64,000 nt of DNA. It comes from Pseudooceanicola nanhaiensis DSM 18065 (GTDB taxonomy: Bacteria > Pseudomonadota > Alphaproteobacteria > Rhodobacterales > Rhodobacteraceae). The position numbers and the translations under genes were made by a program. How positions within the stretch are numbered: the stretch's first letter is position 1; each line of letters starts with the position of its first letter. Positions 36,572 to 44,330 of the stretch are shown one piece after another. The stretch is taken from positions 434,001 to 498,000 of the forward strand of contig NZ_JHZF01000013.1 in assembly GCF_000688295.1 (NCBI RefSeq), in the 5' to 3' direction. Under the pieces are notes generated by a model. It saw only the letters and a program-made list of their open reading frames with translations, had not been told where the DNA came from and made no database searches.

Positions 36572-36892
36572 ATGGCGACCGTAGCCGTGACGGACGATAC
36601 GTTCGAGGCCGAAGTGATCAAATCCGACAAGCCCGTTGTCGTGGACATCTGGGCCGAGTGGTGCGGACCCTGCAAGCAGATCGGTCCCTCGCTGGAAGAG
36701 CTGTCCGAAGAGATGGGCGACCAGGTGAAGATCGTGAAGGTCGACGCCGACACGAACCCGCAATCGGTCATGTCGATGGGTGTGCGCGGGATCCCTGCGC
36801 TGTTCATCTTCAAGGACGGCCAGATCATCTCGAACCGCACCGGCGCCGCCCCGAAGGCCGCGCTGCAGAGCTGGATCGCCGAGTCGATCTGA
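36572..36892 (+). CDS. trxA: Thioredoxin
   Basis: Thioredoxin reduces protein disulfides in the cytoplasm, with electrons from thioredoxin reductase. The 106-residue protein starts at ATG 36572 after CAGGAG and has the fold in order: [20 protein letters not shown], active site [10 protein letters not shown], the buried VDADTNP and the cis-proline RGIPALFIF. It is the last gene before a strong terminator; the addB-addA-trxA order recurs in related genomes. The 60-base gap to addA may hold a separate promoter. Confidence 0.98.
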   Translation: MATVAVTDDTFEAEVIKSDKPVVVDIWAEWCGPCKQIGPSLEELSEEMGDQVKIVKVDADTNPQSVMSMGVRGIPALFIFKDGQIISNRTGAAPKAALQSWIAESI

Positions 36893-36912
36893 GCTCACGC
36901 GGAAGTTCCTCG

Positions 36913-36940
36913 AAACGGGCGCCCCGGGGCGCCCGTTTTC
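36913..36940 (+). terminator. Rho-independent terminator of trxA
   Basis: A perfect 26-base palindrome (36913-36938, AAACGGGCGCCCC and its complement) ends in four T residues, 20 bases after the trxA stop. Since it is palindromic with an A-run on the other side, it could also act for transcription coming from the right. Confidence 0.92.
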
Positions 36941-36985
36941 GTTCGGGGGGCTTCTGATGCGGCCAGGCGTGCCTATCTCGATGGC

Positions 36986-37375
36986 ATGAACACAGCATTC
37001 ACCATGGCCGATATCGAGAAGGCGCACGCGGTCGTCGACCCCGATGGCGTGAACGATTACCTCTCCGCGCTGCGGCAGCTCGGCGTCGCCTATTACGTCA
37101 GCCACATCTGCGACGGTCATTCGGATTTCTACGACGCGGCGGGCAACAAGCTTTCGACGGCGCCGATCCACGACCGCCTGACGGTGGCCGAGCAGGTCGA
37201 TCCGAAAGCCGCGAAGCTGGCGCTCGGCCAGCACGGGCGGGGCGAGACGGATTACCTGACCTTCGCGCGGCAACTGGCCGATGCGGGGATCGAGACCTGG
37301 CTGATGGACCCCCGGGCGCGCACCTGCACCTTCTGCTGCCGGGCCGGGGAAAAGCTTTTCTCCGCGCCGCTCTAG
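36986..37375 (+). CDS. DUF1398 (YbcV-like) protein
   Basis: The protein has 129 residues and starts at ATG 36986 with little ribosome-site support. It matches the DUF1398/YbcV family in general form: a helical start (MADIEKAHAVVDP), LGVAYYVSHICDGHSDFYD, and YLTFARQLADAGIETWLMD followed by a cysteine-containing end (TCTFCCRAGEK). No activity is known for the family. It follows the trxA terminator, so it needs its own promoter, and it converges on the unknown gene at 37379-38278 with three bases between them. Confidence 0.8.
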   Translation: MNTAFTMADIEKAHAVVDPDGVNDYLSALRQLGVAYYVSHICDGHSDFYDAAGNKLSTAPIHDRLTVAEQVDPKAAKLALGQHGRGETDYLTFARQLADAGIETWLMDPRARTCTFCCRAGEKLFSAPL

Positions 37376-37378
37376 GCG

Positions 37379-38278
37379 CTAGACCGGCCAGCCGCCGCGC
37401 CGGAGCGCCTCGGCGATCTTCGCATCGGCCTCGGGACGGCCCGCGTTGATCGACATGATCTGCCAGAACCAGTGGATGTAGCCATCGTAATCCGGCTGCA
37501 TGTCCAGCACGCGGGCGAAGGCCCCGGCCTCGCCCAGCGTGAGGACATTCGCCGCGATGTGGTGGAAATCGATCCGGGCGAACAGCACGCAGGGCTTGTG
37601 GAAGAAGAACCCGTTGAAGGCGGCCGAGGAATTCTCGGTCACCACGTAGTCGCAGGCGAGCAGGTGGCGGTGCATCTCTCCGGTCTCGACCGACAGCCGC
37701 GGTTCATCCCAGGCGAGGCGTTCCAGCGCCTTGAGGTCGGCGGCGTCGTAATCTTCGGACGGGTGCAGGGTGGCGATCACGTTGCGCGCCGGATCGTGCC
37801 GCAGCACCGACCGGACCATGTCGATGGGCGCGCAGAACTGGAACGACCGGTGGTCCCGGATCCGGCCCTGCAGCGGCACGTAGACATAGCCCGCCCGCAC
37901 CGCCTGCGCCGCGCCGAAAAGCCGGTCGCGCCAGTACTCCGCAAACCGCCGGGCGCCGGGCGCGCCGCCGGGAAACCCGGCCTCTGCGACCCGCCAGCGC
38001 CAGCGTTCGGCGTAGGGCTCGATGGCCCAGAACGGGTAGTGATAGACCCGTCGCACGGTGAGCGCCCGGTCATGGGTCGGCGGGTCCATGTGGAAGAGGT
38101 CATAGCCGTCCTCCACCGCCGCGGCGCGCCGGGTGCGCTCGTCGTTCGGTACCAGCGTGACATGCAGCCCCGCGGCTTCGCAGACCGTCTTGATCCGGTT
38201 CAGGAAATTGTGCCGCCCCTCGGCCGTGCTGGCGAGGAGATCGGGATCGAGGTGGAAGCGCACGTCGGCGGATTGCAT
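37379..38278 (-). CDS. Unrecognised protein, possibly glycosyltransferase-like
   Basis: I cannot place this 299-residue protein firmly. The start ATG 38278 has no clear ribosome site. It has no signal peptide or membrane helix. The middle and late parts (ENSSAAFNGFFFHKPCVLF, with IATLHPSEDYDAADLKALERL before it) resemble the nucleotide-sugar-binding half of capsule-polysaccharide or Kdo-transferase-type GT-B enzymes, where an N-S-[ST] loop precedes a GKP motif. That would suggest transfer of a sugar to a surface glycan, but no partner glycan genes are nearby. It is divergent from hslV, separated by 103 bases containing the hslV promoter. Confidence 0.7.
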   Translation of the reverse strand: MQSADVRFHLDPDLLASTAEGRHNFLNRIKTVCEAAGLHVTLVPNDERTRRAAAVEDGYDLFHMDPPTHDRALTVRRVYHYPFWAIEPYAERWRWRVAEAGFPGGAPGARRFAEYWRDRLFGAAQAVRAGYVYVPLQGRIRDHRSFQFCAPIDMVRSVLRHDPARNVIATLHPSEDYDAADLKALERLAWDEPRLSVETGEMHRHLLACDYVVTENSSAAFNGFFFHKPCVLFARIDFHHIAANVLTLGEAGAFARVLDMQPDYDGYIHWFWQIMSINAGRPEADAKIAEALRRGGWPV

Positions 38279-38325
38279 GAGCGGACGCTAGACCCGGTCC
38301 GGGGGAACGGCAAGAGCGCGCGCCC

Positions 38326-38354
38326 TTGTCCCGCACGGGGGCAGGGGACATATA
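38326..38354 (+). promoter_or_regulatory. hslV promoter
   Basis: TTGTCC (38326-38331) and CATATA (38349-38354) are spaced by 17 bases and lie 28 bases before the hslV ATG, which has an AGGAG ribosome site. hslVU is a heat-shock operon in many bacteria, so a heat-shock sigma factor may use it; the elements alone do not decide this. Confidence 0.55.
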
Positions 38355-38381
38355 GGCCCGGAACGGACAAAGGAGAACTTC

Positions 38382-38939
38382 ATGGCTGACGCGTCATTCC
38401 CGGGCTGGCACGGCACGACGATCATCGGGGTCCGCAAGGGCGGCAAGGTGGTGATCGCTGGCGACGGGCAGGTCTCGATGGGCGACACCGTGATGAAGGG
38501 CACCGCCCGCAAGGTGCGGCGGCTGTCTCCGGGGGGCTACGAGGTGGTGGCGGGCTTCGCCGGCTCCACCGCCGATGCCTTCGCGCTGCTGGAACGGCTC
38601 GAGGCGAAGCTCGAGGCGACGCCGGGGCAGCTGGCCCGGGCAAGCGTGGAACTGGCGAAGGACTGGCGGACGGACAAGTACCTGCAGAAGCTCGAGGCGA
38701 TGCTGATCGTCACGGATGGCAAGGATCTGCTGGTGATCACCGGTGCGGGCGACGTGCTGGAGCCCGAACATGACGTGACCGCCATCGGCTCGGGCGGCAA
38801 TTACGCGCTCGCCGCGGCGCGGGCGCTGATCGAGACCGACAAGGACGCCGAAGAGATCGCGCGCACGGCGATGAAGATCGCTTCCGACATCTGCGTCTAC
38901 ACAAACGGCAACCTGACGGTGGAAACCATCACGGCCTAG
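38382..38939 (+). CDS. hslV: ATP-dependent protease subunit HslV (ClpQ)
   Basis: HslV is the threonine-protease double hexamer that works with the HslU unfoldase. The 185-residue protein is processed before the catalytic threonine ([20 protein letters not shown], mature end at Thr12). Conserved parts are [38 protein letters not shown] and [14 protein letters not shown]. Normally hslU follows directly; here the BrnTA pair lies between on the other strand, leaving 663 bases between hslV and hslU. The hslV stop shares a CTAG with the brnA stop. Confidence 0.97.
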   Translation: MADASFPGWHGTTIIGVRKGGKVVIAGDGQVSMGDTVMKGTARKVRRLSPGGYEVVAGFAGSTADAFALLERLEAKLEATPGQLARASVELAKDWRTDKYLQKLEAMLIVTDGKDLLVITGAGDVLEPEHDVTAIGSGGNYALAAARALIETDKDAEEIARTAMKIASDICVYTNGNLTVETITA

Positions 38940-39223
38940 CCGGGCTTCTTCGCCTCCATGTAGGCGCGGAGCACGGCGTTCATCCGGGTCTGGTAACCGG
39001 GACCCTCGGCCTTGAAGAAGGCGAGCACGTCCTGATCCACCCGGAGCGAGATCGCCTGCTTGGGTTGCGGGATCACGAGAACGGCGGAGTCCCAGTCGAG
39101 TTCGAAATCGTCCTCGTCCTCGCCTTCGAACGGCCCCGCCGCGCGGACCCGGTCCCAGTCAGTCTCGCCCTTGAGCTCCATCGCCTCTTCCAGCGATATA
39201 CGCCCGATACGCTCTTTCTTCAT
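38936..39223 (-). CDS. brnA: BrnA family antitoxin
   Basis: BrnA is the ribbon-helix-helix antitoxin that binds the BrnT ribonuclease toxin and represses the operon. The 95-residue protein starts at ATG 39223 after GAGGCGGA. Its C-terminal half [20 protein letters not shown] (shown to 20 residues) followed by [14 protein letters not shown] is the typical BrnA RHH signature, and the N-terminus [14 protein letters not shown] is also usual. It overlaps the 3' end of brnT by 65 bases, an unusually long overlap for such pairs. The stop lies inside the CTAG shared with hslV. Confidence 0.9.
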   Translation of the reverse strand: MKKERIGRISLEEAMELKGETDWDRVRAAGPFEGEDEDDFELDWDSAVLVIPQPKQAISLRVDQDVLAFFKAEGPGYQTRMNAVLRAYMEAKKPG

Positions 39224-39452
39224 TCCGCCTCATCCTCCTGGCCGTGATCAGCCGGATCTTCTTGCCCCGGTGGGTATAGACGACGGCGACTTCTACATCG
39301 TCCAGAATACCCAGCGCTATGAACCGCACCTCGACATCACTGCGGGCGGCGATGATCATGTGCCGACGCCCGAAGAGCGAGCCCGCATCCGCAAGGTCGA
39401 ACCCGTGCTTCCCAAGCACCAGCCGCCGTTTGTCTTCGTCCCATTCGAACAT
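39159..39452 (-). CDS. brnT: BrnT family toxin
   Basis: BrnT is a RelE-like ribonuclease toxin. The start is placed at ATG 39452 (MFEWDEDKRRLVLGKHGFD), where the typical BrnT N-terminus begins, with AAGGGG before it; this gives 97 residues. The middle is the expected beta sheet (RFIALGILDDVEVAVVYTHR) and the end has [20 protein letters not shown], the basic RNA-binding finish of the family. About 11 extra residues after that are unusual and cause the overlap with brnA. The toxin gene comes first, as usual in BrnTA operons. Confidence 0.9.
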   Translation of the reverse strand: MFEWDEDKRRLVLGKHGFDLADAGSLFGRRHMIIAARSDVEVRFIALGILDDVEVAVVYTHRGKKIRLITARRMRRNEERAYRAYIAGRGDGAQGRD

Positions 39453-39487
39453 GCGCCGCCCCTTCGGCGACCACATTCGACGTGCAT

Positions 39488-39535
39488 GGTTAAAGACGAG
39501 CTAACCCCGCAGCGCATACACATCCTGTATATACA
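39488..39535 (-). promoter_or_regulatory. Promoter/operator region of brnTA
   Basis: Just upstream of brnT lie an inverted repeat GGTTA-N9-TAACC (39488-39506) and a perfect palindrome TGTATATACA (39526-39535), with GTGTAT repeated 15 bases apart on the minus strand. BrnA and BrnT-BrnA complexes usually bind such repeats to repress their own promoter. The exact -10/-35 is not clear. The region also precedes hslU on the other strand. Confidence 0.4.
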
Positions 39536-39602
39536 CGACCCACCCCCTTCAATCCAGCCCCCCGAATGCGTATCTGTCCCGGGAACCTGAAGAGGACACC
39601 AA

Positions 39603-40913
39603 ATGACCGACCTGACCCCGCGCGAGATCGTCTCCGAGCTCGACCGCTTCATCATCGGCCAGAAGGACGCCAAGCGCGCCGTGGCCGTGGCCCTGCGGAA
39701 CCGCTGGCGGCGCAAGCAGCTCTCGGACGACCTGCGCGACGAAGTCTATCCCAAGAACATCCTGATGATCGGCCCCACGGGCGTCGGCAAGACCGAGATC
39801 TCGCGCCGGCTGGCCAAGCTCGCCCGCGCGCCCTTCATCAAGGTCGAGGCAACCAAGTTCACCGAGGTCGGCTATGTCGGCCGCGACGTGGAGCAGATCG
39901 TCCGCGACCTCGTCGACAGCGCGATGGCGCAGACCCGCGAGTACATGCGCGAGGACGTGAAGGCGAATGCCCACCAGGCCGCCGAGGACCGGGTGATCGA
40001 GGCGATCGCCGGCAAGGACGCCCGCGAGGGCACGCGCGAGATGTTCCGCAAGAAGCTGCGCAGCGGCGAACTGGACGAGGAGGAGATCGAGATCGAGATC
40101 GCCGACACCTCGAACCCGCTCGGCATGATGGACATCCCCGGCCAGCCCGGCGGCGGGCAGATGGGCATGATGAACCTCGGCGACATCTTCGGGAAGGCCT
40201 TCGGCGGCCGGAAGGTCAGCAAGAAGGTCAAGGTCCGCGACAGCTACGAGATCCTGATCGGGGAAGAGGCCGACAAGCTGCTCGACGACGAGACGGTGAA
40301 GCTGGCCGCGCTGAAATCGGTCGAGGAGAACGGCATCGTCTTCCTCGACGAGATCGACAAGGTCTGCGCCCGCGCGGAAACCCGCGGCGGCGATGTCTCG
40401 CGCGAGGGCGTGCAGCGCGACCTGCTGCCGCTGATCGAGGGGACGACCGTCAGCACCAAGCACGGGCCGGTGAAGACCGACCATATCCTCTTCATCGCCA
40501 GCGGCGCCTTCCACATCGCGAAACCCTCGGACCTGCTGCCCGAGCTTCAGGGCCGTCTGCCGATCCGGGTGGAGCTGCGCGCCCTGACCGAGGCGGATTT
40601 CGTTCGCATCCTGACCGAGACGGACAACGCCCTGACACTGCAGTATTCGGCCCTGATGGGGACCGAGAACGTCGATGTCAGCTTCACCGAGGACGGGATC
40701 GCCGCCATCGCCAAGATCGCCGCGGACGTGAACGGCACGGTGGAGAATATCGGCGCGCGGCGGCTCTACACGATCATCGAGCGGGTGTTCGAGGAGCTCT
40801 CCTTCACCGCCCCCGACCGGGCGGGCGAGACGATCTCGATCGACCGGGCCTTCGTGGAAGAGAACGTCGGCAAGCTGGCCGCCAGCGTGGACGTCTCGCG
40901 CTACGTGCTGTGA
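39603..40913 (+). CDS. hslU: ATP-dependent protease ATPase subunit HslU (ClpY)
   Basis: HslU is the AAA+ unfoldase that feeds substrates to HslV. The 436-residue protein starts at ATG 39603 and shows [20 protein letters not shown], Walker [17 protein letters not shown], the pore GYVGRD motif, the intermediate domain (about 110-240), Walker [12 protein letters not shown], and [20 protein letters not shown] near the end. The C-terminal tail SVDVSRYVL docks into HslV. The gene is intact but separated from hslV, so it must have its own promoter in or near the brnTA control region. Confidence 0.98.
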   Translation: MTDLTPREIVSELDRFIIGQKDAKRAVAVALRNRWRRKQLSDDLRDEVYPKNILMIGPTGVGKTEISRRLAKLARAPFIKVEATKFTEVGYVGRDVEQIVRDLVDSAMAQTREYMREDVKANAHQAAEDRVIEAIAGKDAREGTREMFRKKLRSGELDEEEIEIEIADTSNPLGMMDIPGQPGGGQMGMMNLGDIFGKAFGGRKVSKKVKVRDSYEILIGEEADKLLDDETVKLAALKSVEENGIVFLDEIDKVCARAETRGGDVSREGVQRDLLPLIEGTTVSTKHGPVKTDHILFIASGAFHIAKPSDLLPELQGRLPIRVELRALTEADFVRILTETDNALTLQYSALMGTENVDVSFTEDGIAAIAKIAADVNGTVENIGARRLYTIIERVFEELSFTAPDRAGETISIDRAFVEENVGKLAASVDVSRYVL

Positions 40914-40931
40914 CGCACGGCTTGCCAGCCG

Positions 40932-40961
40932 CCTGCGCCCTCCGACATAAGGGGGCGCAGG
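40932..40961 (+). terminator. Hairpin after hslU
   Basis: CCTGCGCCC (40932-40940) pairs with GGGCGCAGG (40953-40961) across a 12-base loop, 19 bases after the hslU stop. There is no T-run, so termination is uncertain. Confidence 0.4.
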
Positions 40962-40980
40962 ACCGCAGGGGGGCGATGCG

Positions 40981-41265
40981 ATGAAACGGCTGTTCCGGGT
41001 CGCGGGCTATCCCGCCGTGCTCGTCTTCCTCTGCGCGGGCATCGCGGCGGCGGTGCTGGCCTTCGGATCGCTCCGGCTTCTGACCTCGGGCCTGTCCCTG
41101 ATGCGCATGGTGCAGGAACAGGGCTGGCCCGTGCTGACGCAGGAGGGCTGGCCGCAGCCGTTCCGGGTCGCGGGCTTCGGGGTCATCGCGCTGTCCGCCT
41201 TCCTCGTCTTCCGGATCTGCGAGACCGAGCTGGTCGCGCGCTACCGCGACTGGCAGGACCGATAG
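40981..41265 (+). CDS. Small two-helix membrane protein of unknown function
   Basis: The protein has 94 residues from ATG 40981. Two hydrophobic segments (about 11-35, YPAVLVFLCAGIAAAVLAFG, and 61-80, FRVAGFGVIALSAFLVFR) flank a short Gln/Trp-containing loop, ending ELVARYRDWQDR. I recognise no family. Codon use resembles neighbouring real genes. It lies between hslU and the first MFS gene. Confidence 0.65.
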   Translation: MKRLFRVAGYPAVLVFLCAGIAAAVLAFGSLRLLTSGLSLMRMVQEQGWPVLTQEGWPQPFRVAGFGVIALSAFLVFRICETELVARYRDWQDR

Positions 41266-41304
41266 CGCTTTTCTTTCCGCGGGAACTGCGGAACAGATGG
41301 CGGC

Positions 41305-42531
41305 ATGGCTCTTCTCGCCTTTCTCCGCACCAATGCCGCCTGGCTGTCCGCCGGCGCCCTGCTGACCTTCCTGTCGAGTTTCGGCCAGACCTTCTTCATC
41401 TCCGTCTTCGCCGGCCGCATCCGCGAGGAGTTCGGCCTCGGCCTCGGCGATTGGGGGCTGATCTACACCGTGGGCACCGGCGCCTCGGCCGTGGTGATGG
41501 TCTGGTCGGGCGGTCTGACCGACAGGTTCCGGGCGCGGACGCTGGCGGTGGTGGTGCTGAGCATGCTCGCGCTCGCCTGTGTCGCGATGAGCCTGGCCAC
41601 CAGCGTCGTCGTGCTGACGGGCGTGATCTTCCTGTTGCGCTTCACCGGGCAGGGCATGACCTCGCACATCGCGATCGTCGCCATGTCGCGCTGGTTCGTG
41701 GCGACCCGGGGGCGGGCGCTCTCCATCGCCACCATGGGCTTCGCCCTGGGCGAGGCGTTCCTGCCGCTGATCTTCGTCGCGCTGCTGGCCACGGCCGAGT
41801 GGCGGATGCTCTGGCTGGCGGCGGCGGTGATCGTGCTGGTCGGGCTCGGGGTCGTGCTGCTTCTGCTCCGGACCGAGCGGACGCCGCAATCGGTGGCCGA
41901 GACCAATGCGAGCACCGGGATGGAGGGGCGGCACTGGACCCGGGCCGAGGCGCTGCGCCACTGGCTCTTCTGGCTGGTGGTGCCGGTGATCTCGGGCCCG
42001 CCGGCCTTCGTCACGACCTTCTTCTTCCACCAGGTCTATTTTGCCGAGGTGAAGGGATGGCCGCTGTTCAGCCAGGTCTCGCTCTACCCGGCCTACACGC
42101 TCTTCGGGCTGCTGATGGTCTTCGGCTGGGGCGCCGCGCTGGACCGGACGGGGACGGGGCGGCTCCTGCCCTTTGCCTACCTGCCGATCTCGGTCGCCTT
42201 CCTGATCTTCGGCACGGCGCAGAGCCTCGGGGTCGTCGCGCTCGGCCTCGGGTTCATGGCGGTGACGGTGGGCGCCCAGTCGACCCTGCCGATGGCCTTC
42301 TGGGCCGAGTATTTCGGCACCCGCCACATCGGCTCGATCAAGGCCGCGGCGGCGGCGGCGATGGTCATGGGCTCGGCGCTCGGACCGGGGGTGACGGGCG
42401 TGCTGATCGACGCGGGCATCGGGATCCAGTCCCTCTACCTCGGGATCGCGGGGTGGTTCCTTATCTCGAGCGGGGCGATGGCGCTCGGCATGAAACGCGC
42501 GCAGGCGCTGATGCCGCGGGCGGCGGGATGA
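41305..42531 (+). CDS. MFS transporter (first of a tandem pair)
   Basis: The protein has 408 residues with about 12 hydrophobic segments and the inter-helix-2/3 MFS motif seen as GGLTDRFRARTLAV. The start is ATG 41305. It ends in an ATGA overlap with the next gene, which encodes a clear paralogue of the same length; both begin FLRxNAxWL...QTxF...FAGxIRxEFGL and share the phrase TRHIGSIK or TRHLGSIK near the end. The middle cytoplasmic loop has MEGRHWTRAEALRHWLFW. The substrate is unknown; the family resembles oxalate/formate- and monocarboxylate-type MFS carriers. Confidence 0.9.
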   Translation: MALLAFLRTNAAWLSAGALLTFLSSFGQTFFISVFAGRIREEFGLGLGDWGLIYTVGTGASAVVMVWSGGLTDRFRARTLAVVVLSMLALACVAMSLATSVVVLTGVIFLLRFTGQGMTSHIAIVAMSRWFVATRGRALSIATMGFALGEAFLPLIFVALLATAEWRMLWLAAAVIVLVGLGVVLLLLRTERTPQSVAETNASTGMEGRHWTRAEALRHWLFWLVVPVISGPPAFVTTFFFHQVYFAEVKGWPLFSQVSLYPAYTLFGLLMVFGWGAALDRTGTGRLLPFAYLPISVAFLIFGTAQSLGVVALGLGFMAVTVGAQSTLPMAFWAEYFGTRHIGSIKAAAAAAMVMGSALGPGVTGVLIDAGIGIQSLYLGIAGWFLISSGAMALGMKRAQALMPRAAG

Positions 42532-43754
42532 GGGCCTATCTCTCCTTCCTCCGCAGCAACGCGCCATGGCTCGGTGCGGGGTTCCTGCTGATCTTCATGT
42601 CGGGGATCGCGCAGACCTCCTTCGTGGCGATCTTCGCCGGCGTCATCCGGGCCGAGTTCGGGCTGAGCCACGGCCAATGGGGCGGGCTCTATTCGCTGGC
42701 GACGGCGCTGTCGGCGGTGCTGATGCTGATCTTCGGCGGGGTGGCCGACCGGTTCGGCGCCCGCTGGCTGGGCACGGCCGTGCTTCTGGGGCTGGCGGCG
42801 GGGTGCCTCTTCCTGTCGCTCTCGCAGGGGCTGATCGCGCTGGCCGGATCGCTCTTCGTGATCCGCTTCCTCGGCCTCGGCATGGCGTCCCATGTCGCGC
42901 TCGTCGCCACCGGGCGCTGGTTCAGCCGGACCCGCGGCAAGGCGGTGGCGGTGGTGCTCTCGGGCTTCGCGGTCTCCGAGGCGGTGCTGCCGGTGCTCTT
43001 CGTCGCCGCGCTCGAGATGACGGACTGGCGGCGCCTCTGGCAGATCGTCGCGCTGCTCATCCTGGCCGGGGCGATCCTCCTGCCGCTCGTGCTGCGCGGA
43101 GAGCGGATCCCCGCGGGCGACGAGGTCTCGGGCGAACAGACGGGGATGGGCGGCCTGCACTGGACCCGGGGCGCGGCGCTCAGGCACTGGCTGTTCTGGC
43201 TGATCGCGCCCTCGGTGCTGGTGATGCCGATGGCGATCTCGACCTTCTTCTTCCAGCAGGTCCATTACGCGGGCCTCGCGGGGGTCGAGCACATCGCGCT
43301 GGTCGCGCTCTTCCCGCCGTTCACGGTGGCGCTGTCGCTCTGGTCCTTCTTCTGGGGCTGGGCGGTGGACCGCTGGGGCACGGCCACGATCTTCCCCTTT
43401 TCGCTGCTGCCCGCGGCGCTCGGGTTCGGGGTCTTCGCCAGCCTGAGCGGCCTTCCCGCCATCGCCTTCGGCATGCTCTGCGTGGCGGTCAGCTTCGCGG
43501 CGCAGGACACGTTGCGGACGGCGTTCTGGCCGGAATATTACGGCACGCGGCACCTGGGCAGCATCAAGTCGGTGGCGATGGCGGTGATCGTGATGGGCAC
43601 CGCGCTCGGCCCGGGGATCAGCGGCGTGCTGATCGACCTCGGCATCAGCCTGCGGGTGCAGTTCGCGGTGCTGGTGGTGCTGTTTCTGGCCGCGAGCGTC
43701 GGGATCCGGATCGGCCTGACCCGCGCGCGGCCGCTGCTAGCGGTGCCGGCGTAG
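42528..43754 (+). CDS. MFS transporter (second of a tandem pair)
   Basis: Also 408 residues, from ATG 42528 inside the stop of the first MFS gene. It keeps the paralogue's framework (FLIFMSGIAQTSFVAIFAG here reads LLIFMSGIAQTSFVAIFAG; GGVADRFGARWLG; LHWTRGAALRHWLFWL; TRHLGSIKSVAMAV) but differs throughout, so the duplication is old. The two may form a heterodimer or act on different substrates; nothing here decides. Its 3' end overlaps the convergent Smr gene by 18 bases. Confidence 0.9.
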   Translation: MRAYLSFLRSNAPWLGAGFLLIFMSGIAQTSFVAIFAGVIRAEFGLSHGQWGGLYSLATALSAVLMLIFGGVADRFGARWLGTAVLLGLAAGCLFLSLSQGLIALAGSLFVIRFLGLGMASHVALVATGRWFSRTRGKAVAVVLSGFAVSEAVLPVLFVAALEMTDWRRLWQIVALLILAGAILLPLVLRGERIPAGDEVSGEQTGMGGLHWTRGAALRHWLFWLIAPSVLVMPMAISTFFFQQVHYAGLAGVEHIALVALFPPFTVALSLWSFFWGWAVDRWGTATIFPFSLLPAALGFGVFASLSGLPAIAFGMLCVAVSFAAQDTLRTAFWPEYYGTRHLGSIKSVAMAVIVMGTALGPGISGVLIDLGISLRVQFAVLVVLFLAASVGIRIGLTRARPLLAVPA

Positions 43755-44330
43755 ATAGACGTAATAGGCCCCGCCGCCGCCATGGCGCAGATGCGCGGGC
43801 GTCACCTGCAGGACGATCCCCGAGAGCGGCGGCATCGAGAGCCAGTGCGGCACCTGGTGCCGCAGCACGCCGCGGCGCACCGGCATGATGTCGCCCTCGT
43901 CGCTGTCGCGGCCCTTGCCGGTGATGACCAGCACCAGCCGCTTGTCCTCGCGGTGCGCGCGCAGGACGAAACCCGTCAGGGCGGTATGGGCCCGGTCCTG
44001 GGTCATGCCGTGCAGGTCGATCCGCGCCTCGGGCTTCAGCTTGCCGCGCTTCAACTTGTCATGCGCCTTGCGGTCCATCCGCACCGGCGCGCCGGTCAGC
44101 TGATCCTGGATCGGGCGCAAGAGGTCATGCGATCCGCCCCGGTCGCGCGAGGACTGGCCGATGGCGAAATCGGTCAGCGGCTCGGGCGGGGGCGGGGCGG
44201 GCTTGGCCTTGCGCGGGGCGGTCTGGGAGATCTCGGGCATCCGGGCCTTGCGCTCGGGATGCATCCGCTCGGTCGTGCGCGCCACCTTGCGCCAGAGCTC
44301 GGCCTCATCGGGCCGGACCTTGCGGCTCAT
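43737..44330 (-). CDS. Smr/MutS-related domain protein
   Basis: The protein has 197 residues: a proline- and lysine-rich N-terminal half and a C-terminal Smr domain (about 95-195) with the RIDLHGMTQDRAHTAL motif and VLVITGKGRD. The small MutS-related domain is an endonuclease fold found in recombination and ribosome-rescue proteins; the DLHG and TGKG motifs are its active loops. This stand-alone form is common in alphaproteobacteria. It is the last gene of the timA-mltA-smr operon and overlaps mltA by four bases. Confidence 0.9.
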   Translation of the reverse strand: MSRKVRPDEAELWRKVARTTERMHPERKARMPEISQTAPRKAKPAPPPPEPLTDFAIGQSSRDRGGSHDLLRPIQDQLTGAPVRMDRKAHDKLKRGKLKPEARIDLHGMTQDRAHTALTGFVLRAHREDKRLVLVITGKGRDSDEGDIMPVRRGVLRHQVPHWLSMPPLSGIVLQVTPAHLRHGGGGAYYVYLRRHR

